From Entamoeba invadens IP1 (taxonomy: Eukaryota; Evosea; Mastigamoebida; Endamoebidae): 12,797 bases of DNA. The translations under genes were made by a program, and so were the position numbers. Under the pieces are notes generated by a model. The model ran no database searches and was not told where the DNA came from. It saw nothing but the letters and a program-made list of their open reading frames with translations. Shown here in pieces: positions 8,016 to 12,797 of the stretch. The stretch is from positions 187,830 through 200,626 of the forward strand of contig NW_004443536.1 in assembly GCF_000330505.1 (NCBI RefSeq). Reading direction: 5' to 3'. Positions within the stretch are counted from its first letter, which is position 1; every line of letters begins with the position of its first letter.

Positions 8016-8116
8016 AGATATGTTATTTAGTCATATTATGCTTTAACATATTAATCATAAAAACGCATTTATCAAAGAATTTCACTCCGGACAAAAAGCG
8101 GTTGTTATTTAACGGG

Positions 8117-8131
8117 AAATATCCGGTCCAC
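8117..8131 (-). repeat. Possible relic of a MULE-A-like terminus
   Basis: AAATATCCGGTCCAC resembles the right terminus of MULE-A, AAATATCCGGCCAC (2882-2895), with one extra T. The GC-rich part makes a chance match less likely than usual here, but similarity stops after these bases and no partner end was found. Confidence 0.2.
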
Positions 8132-8189
8132 ATCAACTTGTATATACAACAAAAACAAAACTTGACAGAGGCATATTTCCATACGCTTT

Positions 8190-9340
8190 TAAAACTCAAA
8201 AACAATATGATAGGTTTTGTCACATCATACAGATTATAAGTCATTATGATTAATGGGATAATATCAAAAGAACATCAACAGAGTTTGATGTTTATCCCAG
8301 GGAAGTGAAAAGGATAATTGAACTTTCAATTGACAATAAAAATGGTAAAAAGAGAGGAAGGAAAAAATATACAATTGATATCGACACAATATATATGATT
8401 ATCAAAGAAATTGAAAAATACCCACAAAAAACAGCACTTCAAATTTCAGAAGAAATTTTACAACAAATAGAAAAATGTTTATCAATTTAGCATCACTTAT
8501 AAAATTTGACCCTATTCCACATTTGAAAGAAGCACAAATTTCTAGAAATAGTGTTGAAACAATAATCAAGAAAAATAGTTTTTCAAAAAAATATTAAAAA
8601 AGAACCTTTACAAAGATATAAAGAATTAAGAGTAGAACATATGCATGTTTTTTATAACATGTAGATATTTTAGTTAATTTAAATTTCATGTTTGTTTATA
8701 TTGATGAAAATGGTGTCGATAAGAATTTGTCGTGAACACAAGGAAAAAAATGGAGAAAGTTGTGATGTTATTTTTCCAATAATAAAAGGTGAATTTTTTT
8801 ACGATCGTTGCGATGATGGCGCCTGGCCATGGGCTCGTTTTTCTAGTGAGAGAATCGACAAACAAAAACATCATTTTTAGAGTGTCTCAGAGTTGTTTTT
8901 ATTACCCAAATTCATCTATGGTATAAACATTCTTATGTTAGTTTGATACTAGACAATGCTGGTATACACAAAAATAATGTTGAAGATATATGTAGAAGTT
9001 TTAGTTTATATGTAACATATAATGTGCTATATACACCACAATTTAATGTTATTGAAAAGTGTTTCTATCGGGCAATGGCTTTCATTCAACAGTATATAAA
9101 TCAAAAAAGTGATTTTTACAGTAATTAAATATTGTAAGATTGAAAAGTTGTGTTCATGCAACTTTCGAAAATAAAAAAAAATCATCAGTGTTCAAAAGGA
9201 TTATCTGCGTGGGGGTAATGAATGTAAATGAATGTGACACAATTGCGTACCATAGCTTTGTTTTTGAGTGGATTGGTTTGTGTAAACTAAAAATGATTTT
9301 ACCAACGATGCAAGGAATATTGAATATTCAATGGGAGTAA
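8190..9340 (+). pseudogene. Tc1/mariner-like (IS630 superfamily) transposase pseudogene
   Basis: A cut-and-paste DDE transposase remnant, scattered over three plus-strand frames. The N-terminal helix-turn-helix part reads roughly from 8190 (KTQKQYDRFCHIIQ, one in-frame TAA, then FDVYPREVKRIIELS). It is followed by the basic linker GKKRGRKKYT and a second helical part (YPQKTALQISEEIL, then ISRNSVETIIKK). The catalytic core has VYIDENGV (Asp codon 8703-8705), FTIVAMMAPGHG in a shifted frame, and ILDNAGIHKNN (Asp codon 8952-8954). Last is YTPQFNVIEKCF (Glu codon 9054-9056), with 33 residues between the last two acids. The tail ends at the stop 9338-9340. Many frameshifts and stops make it dead. 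I could not find its TIRs. MULE-C begins 4 bases after its stop and may have separated off the 3' end. The start is uncertain. Confidence 0.8.
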
Positions 9341-9343
9341 TTC

Positions 9344-9473
9344 ACAAAAACAAGTTCACTTTATTCAGGAGCACCTTTATTCAAAGTTTTTTACAGTGTA
9401 TTTTATTTTGTTTTAACAAAAAACAGGAAAAACAGATAAGATAAAAACAATTTTGTTTCTTGTTAAATTAATA
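9344..9473 (+). repeat. Left TIR of MULE-C
   Basis: Begins ACAAAAACAAGTTCACTTTA and matches the reverse complement of 11845-11975, apart from A versus G at the ATTC/GTTC position near 9380 and one A fewer in the first A run. It starts 4 bases after the stop of the Tc1-like pseudogene. Confidence 0.9.
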
Positions 9474-9556
9474 TTTTTAATTAGAATTATTGGTTATATT
9501 AATCTACAACATTATTAACAGTTTGTATTATTATAATAATAATATTATAAAATAAT

Positions 9557-11592
9557 TTAAAAAAAATAAAACGATTGGTTTAAATTATCAAATATGAAAC
9601 CCAACTCTGTTTCTTCCATCATTGTAATTTCTACTTTGTTTTCATTGTTTTCTTTATCTCCAATAAGTTGCAATAAACTCTCTCTGGATTTTTTCAATGT
9701 TTAAGGGATTGTAACATTATTTTTGAAAACATTTCTGAATTTATCACATTCTTCTTTGTTAAAAGTGTATGAATTGGTAGCAATGAAATCAATTTTGTTT
9801 TTAATCTATATACACTTATTATTAATTGTTTTTTGTGAATAAACAAAACTACAAATTTGTTAGTTGATTCATGTGCAAATATCACTTTAACACTCTCCAT
9901 TTCTTCAAGTGTTTCAATAGGAGTGTAAAATTCAATTTTATTTAATGGTGGTTTAATTATAAATTCATCTTCTTGTGCGACTTCGATAAACACTGTTGAC
10001 CAAGTGTCGATTTCTAAATGAGAATAAAGCGACTCCACCGCAATATCAACATTTTTTGTGTATTTTTTTAATTAAACACTTATTTACATCAACAAAATGC
10101 CAATCATTAACAAATATACTTGCATCTGTTTCAGTTTTGATATTCACTATTTTGGCAGATGAGTCTAGGTAAAGAAGAACATCATGTCGTTTGAATAACA
10201 ACTCTTGTAGACATTTTTGTAATAAACCACTTTTGATTTTTTCTATTGCTTTACTGTGTCCATGTGCTCCTTTTTCCGCTTCTTTTTCTGTGTTTGCCAT
10301 TTGAAGTTCAATTGCATGTATCCATCCATGTAAACTTATTTTTCCTTTGCAATGTTCATTAAGAAATACATGAGAGCTTTCTGCTCCATTGCTGGTTCTT
10401 ATTGACAGTCCACAACAATTCCAAACAATTTGGGGTATTTTGCAGTATTAATAACATAATTAGGAAAAAAAATATTTTTCAACAAAAGAGCGTATGTGCG
10501 ACAATGTTACTTTGTTTGTAATTTCCGAGCAATTGACAATATCGCGAACCAACTGTGTTGTAATAAATTCTAAATGTAAAAGTGGCAGCATCATAAACCT
10601 TCTAATTGTCCGATAAGTTAAAAAAACAAAATCAGCACTCGATCCATCAAACAACGTTAACAGGTTGTAATTCGAAAGATTACGATGTAGAGATTGCGTG
10701 AAATGAAAAAAAATAACAATGAATTGATTTCATTGTAAGGTAATATGTCAATGCTTTTATGAAAGTGGTTTCAAAGTCGACTCCAAATGTGATTTCTCGA
10801 TGTAGTATTAATTATCCGCGCACATTTGCAAGGTTTTCAAGTAGCGAAAGAAGTTTGCTTTACAATTTACCATCCTTTGATTTGCATAAACAATATAGAA
10901 GTGGATAACACGTGTTAATAATTAAACCGTGAATAATATATAATTGTGAAAATCCAGAAGTGACATATGTAAAAGTCCCATCCCCAAGTATAGATTTTGT
11001 GCGTGAAAAAATTTCGAATGCTCCTTCTTTACCCAATATTTATTTCTTATTTGTAACTTCACCAAGATAAAGGCAATGTCCATTCTTTAATTCGTTGAGT
11101 GTCATTGGTTTTCCTTCTTTTTTCATTGCCCTAGTTTTCGCATTGCAAAGAGCAGAAGGTTTAATTTCAGATTTTGTTTTATTTATTAACATTTTTGCTG
11201 ATATCTCGGGATTATTCACACTGTATTTCACAAGACCATTTTTCTTTAGCATGTTTTGTAGTCTTCAAAGCCTTCACTATTTACTCTCTCTTCCATTTTG
11301 TTGTATTTTTTGCTTAACTTATAAACTTGTTCTGAAATTTCACTTCTGACTATTTCCATTTCTTCGGCTATCAATTTTCGTAATTTTTTCTTTGTCAGTG
11401 TAGTTTTTTCGTGCCAATGAATATCAAATACCTTATCAATTGATGTTACTATTCTACGTTCTCCAGTCATTTTAGTTGTACAATAAACTATAAAAGGACA
11501 TCCCATAAATGCACATACTACATCGTTGTGCCCATTAAGTCGACACCTTATTTTTTCAACAAAAAATGTATTCCAACATATTCAAAATTCAT
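9557..11592 (-). pseudogene. MULE-C transposase pseudogene (DGTF type)
   Basis: A second Mutator-type transposase of the same general type as MULE-A's, broken by several frameshifts. From the N-terminus: a possible ATG at 11592, then a zinc site VCAFMGCPF ... DIHWHEK (C-x4-C, H-x-H) and a Lys/Glu-rich, probably coiled segment (11246-11506). The core has LGDGTFTYVTSGFSQLYIIH with the first Asp at 10980-10982, PLLYCLCKSKDG, then GVDFETTF with the second Asp at 10776-10778. HFTQSLHRNL and RTIRRFMMLPLL follow, and WNCCGLSIRTSNGAESSHVF carries the third acid, Glu, at 10379-10381. The C-terminal part runs through MANTEKEAEKG to a last stop at 9557. All three catalytic residues survive as codons, so decay appears to be mainly by indels and stops. 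I see no SWIM finger. Ends are approximate. Confidence 0.85.
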
Positions 11593-11844
11593 TTGAAAAT
11601 ACTGTATTTTTTTAGATTTTACCACAATTTATATGATAATATTACTTGTTTGAAACAAATTTAAATTAAACTAAATATTTACTGAAACGCCAATTTCAAA
11701 TAATTATAAGGTGAAATACATTATATGAAATAAATATGTCTAATTTTGGATTGTATGGCTTGTAAAAAACAATTCCTTGGAACTTAAATCCAACATATTC
11801 ATTTTTTGAACATTTATAAAAATTAATAATTATAATTTAAAAAC

Positions 11845-11975
11845 TATTAATTTAACAAGAAACAAAATTGTTTTTATCTTATCTGTTTTTCCTGTTTTTT
11901 GTTAAAACAAAATAAAATACACTGTAAAAAACTTTGAACAAAGGTGCTCCTGAATAAAGTGAACTTGTTTTTTGT
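11845..11975 (-). repeat. Right TIR of MULE-C
   Basis: Reverse complement of 9344-9473 with one substitution and one extra A. Confidence 0.9.
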
Positions 11976-11995
11976 AAAGCGCCCCATTTTTTCTA

Positions 11996-12133
11996 TTACA
12001 TTAAATCTTTTTTTTCCTGTTGAACAGACCTTTTAAGTTTATTTGACATTTGTCTTACAAAACTGTTTTTTCTATATCTATACAAAAACAAATTATGTTC
12101 AGTATCTAAACGGTTTTTACTTATCAAATTCAT
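11996..12133 (-). CDS. Short coding-like fragment, function unknown
   Basis: A 45-codon minus-strand frame with an ATG at 12133, Lys/Arg/Gln-rich (for example YRKNSFVRQMSNKLKR) and ending at a TAA with a TAG next to it. Another frame just upstream (about 12122-12172) is also coding-like (ESIRKNDDITQKYEFDK). This suggests the C-terminal end of a gene with a frameshift. It lies about 20 bases outside MULE-C, so it may be part of the DNA into which that element inserted. No family recognised; it could be chance. Confidence 0.25.
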   Translation of the reverse strand: MNLISKNRLDTEHNLFLYRYRKNSFVRQMSNKLKRSVQQEKKDLM

Positions 12134-12797
12134 ACTTCTGAGTTATGTCGTCATTTTTTCTTATTGACTCAACAAATTAAGTTGTTTTTTAACTTTTAAA
12201 TTTATTTTTTATTAACAATCTGTTCATTTTGACCCATCACGCCTCTCCGAGACAAGAAAAATAAAAATTTCGCATTTTGTATTTTTTTGAAAACAAAAAA
12301 CAACGAAAATATATTCTAAAGTGGCTTTTCTCTGATTGGGTAAAAATTAAAAATAAAAATAACTCAAGTCTTACATTCTCAAAGCTGTTCCAAAAAGTGT
12401 GCAAAAAACAAAGTGAACCAGGGTTATTTTAACAAACAAAATAACAAAAAATAATTGAATTATGTTTTACACTTGGTTCGAATGGAAGTTCTACCAAAAT
12501 CTTCAAGGGATTTATCATTTACAACCACTTTATCACACCCCTATATGAAAATTTTATATAATTTGTTTTTATTTATTTTTTTTTCAGGAAAATCACCTAA
12601 TATTAATTCAAAAATATTTAAACAGTTTTAGGACAGCTTTTTAAAAAACTGTTAAAAAGAGTAGTATTAGGTTGTTTGCGAGTTAAATTGTAAAATTTAA
12701 TATTATTTTTTAAATAATTCGATGAATATAAATTTAATTTATTATAATATATATAATATCAATATATTACATCAAGTGAAATAATAATATTAATAAT
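12134..12797. other. AT-rich tail with one coding-like fragment
   Basis: No complete gene. A 26-codon minus-strand stretch at 12460-12540 (reads GCDKVVVNDKSLEDFG..., ending in TAA) has balanced codon use unlike its surroundings and could be an exon or gene relic. The rest is A/T runs. The T-run ending in CAG at about 12578-12587 resembles a generic 3' splice site, but nothing else supports an intron. Confidence 0.35.
12595..12672. repeat. Nested inverted repeat (foldback)
   Basis: Outer arms ACCTAATA (12595-12602) and TATTAGGT (12665-12672) enclose inner arms AACAGTTTT (12621-12629) and AAAACTGTT (12645-12653). All are perfect, giving a two-tier hairpin. No target duplication or function is evident. 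Confidence 0.4.

Larger units (their letters stand above)
9344..11975 (-). mobile_element. MULE-C: degenerate Mutator-like element
   Basis: About 2632 bp, with inverted repeats of 130-131 bp (9344-9473 and 11845-11975) that differ by one substitution and one A. The similarity fades over a further 20 bases or so inward. Inside is a minus-strand MULE transposase pseudogene. I could not find a convincing 9-bp duplication: the left flank reads GAGTAATTC and the right AAAGCGCCC. The outermost bases are therefore uncertain. The right side has a GC-rich GCGCCCC next to the TIR that the left side lacks, so one end may be truncated or rearranged. Confidence 0.8.

Noticed and set aside
8023..8244. Intact 73-codon minus-strand frame
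   Set aside because: It overlaps the N-terminal part of the plus-strand Tc1-like remnant, has no recognisable motif, and is rich in Phe/Tyr/Cys as expected for an antisense frame.
8030..8260. Three in-frame TAA codons in an otherwise coding-like plus frame, suggesting a ciliate-type code where TAA is Gln
   Set aside because: The MULE-B transposase runs 784 codons with no in-frame TAA until its end, and the Tc1-like copy also has frameshifts and a TAG. Simple decay explains the stops.
11095..11349. 84-codon plus-strand frame, Phe/Leu-rich
   Set aside because: Antisense to the Lys/Glu-rich segment of the MULE-C transposase.
12541..12590. Polypyrimidine tract plus CAG as a 3' splice site
   Set aside because: No donor or flanking exon is recognisable, and T-runs ending in CAG are expected in DNA this AT-rich.
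1..12797. tRNA, rRNA or CRISPR array
   Set aside because: No cloverleaf-forming GC-rich segment, conserved rRNA block or regularly spaced repeat array was seen on either strand by eye.

Overview
The window is a transposon-dense, strongly AT-rich stretch (intergenic DNA is mostly A/T runs) with no recognisable host housekeeping gene. It looks like a small protist genome, and my best guess is Entamoeba, probably the reptile parasite E. invadens. The grounds are: several MULE and Tc1/mariner DNA transposons, superfamilies reported as abundant in E. invadens; an exact copy of the Entamoeba initiator AAAAATTCA 31 bases upstream of the one near-intact gene's ATG; and a TAATTT motif just past its stop. 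The species call is inference.

Layout. (1) 1-305: AT-rich flank, no gene seen. (2) 315-2896: element MULE-A, bounded by a 9-bp target duplication and about 290-bp inverted repeats (TIRs) that match almost perfectly. Inside is a minus-strand Mutator-type transposase pseudogene (880-2590) that fills the element but has several frameshifts and Asn in place of the second catalytic Asp. Its left TIR is split by a 209-bp Tc1/mariner-type MITE (327-535) flanked by TA. (3) 2906-3342: AT-rich spacer. (4) 3352-6795: element MULE-B, with perfect 223-bp TIRs, a perfect 9-bp duplication (TACTTTGCC) and one plus-strand transposase gene of about 784 codons. The gene carries an N-terminal zinc site, DDE core, SWIM finger and C-terminal zinc knuckle. 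Its only break is a single -1 frameshift at 4548-4554. (5) 6805-8189: spacer with an unrecognised broken reading frame (7553-8015). (6) 8190-9340: plus-strand Tc1/mariner-like transposase pseudogene with the DD(33)E signature. (7) 9344-11975: element MULE-C, with 130-bp TIRs and a second DGTF-type MULE transposase pseudogene on the minus strand (9557-11592). Its left TIR starts 4 bases after the Tc1-like stop codon. (8) 11976-12797: AT-rich tail with two short minus-strand coding-like fragments and a nested inverted repeat.

The pieces are selfish elements rather than a cooperating pathway. MULE-B is the only plausible source of active transposase. MULE-A and MULE-C have nearly identical TIRs around dead genes, which suggests they were last moved by transposase supplied in trans, or that their ends were homogenised. 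The points most worth a second look are the frameshift site of MULE-B (a slippery-type heptamer followed by a stem-loop that spans the zero-frame stop), the cysteine-rich C-tail remnant of MULE-A, and the layered insertions that give a relative chronology.
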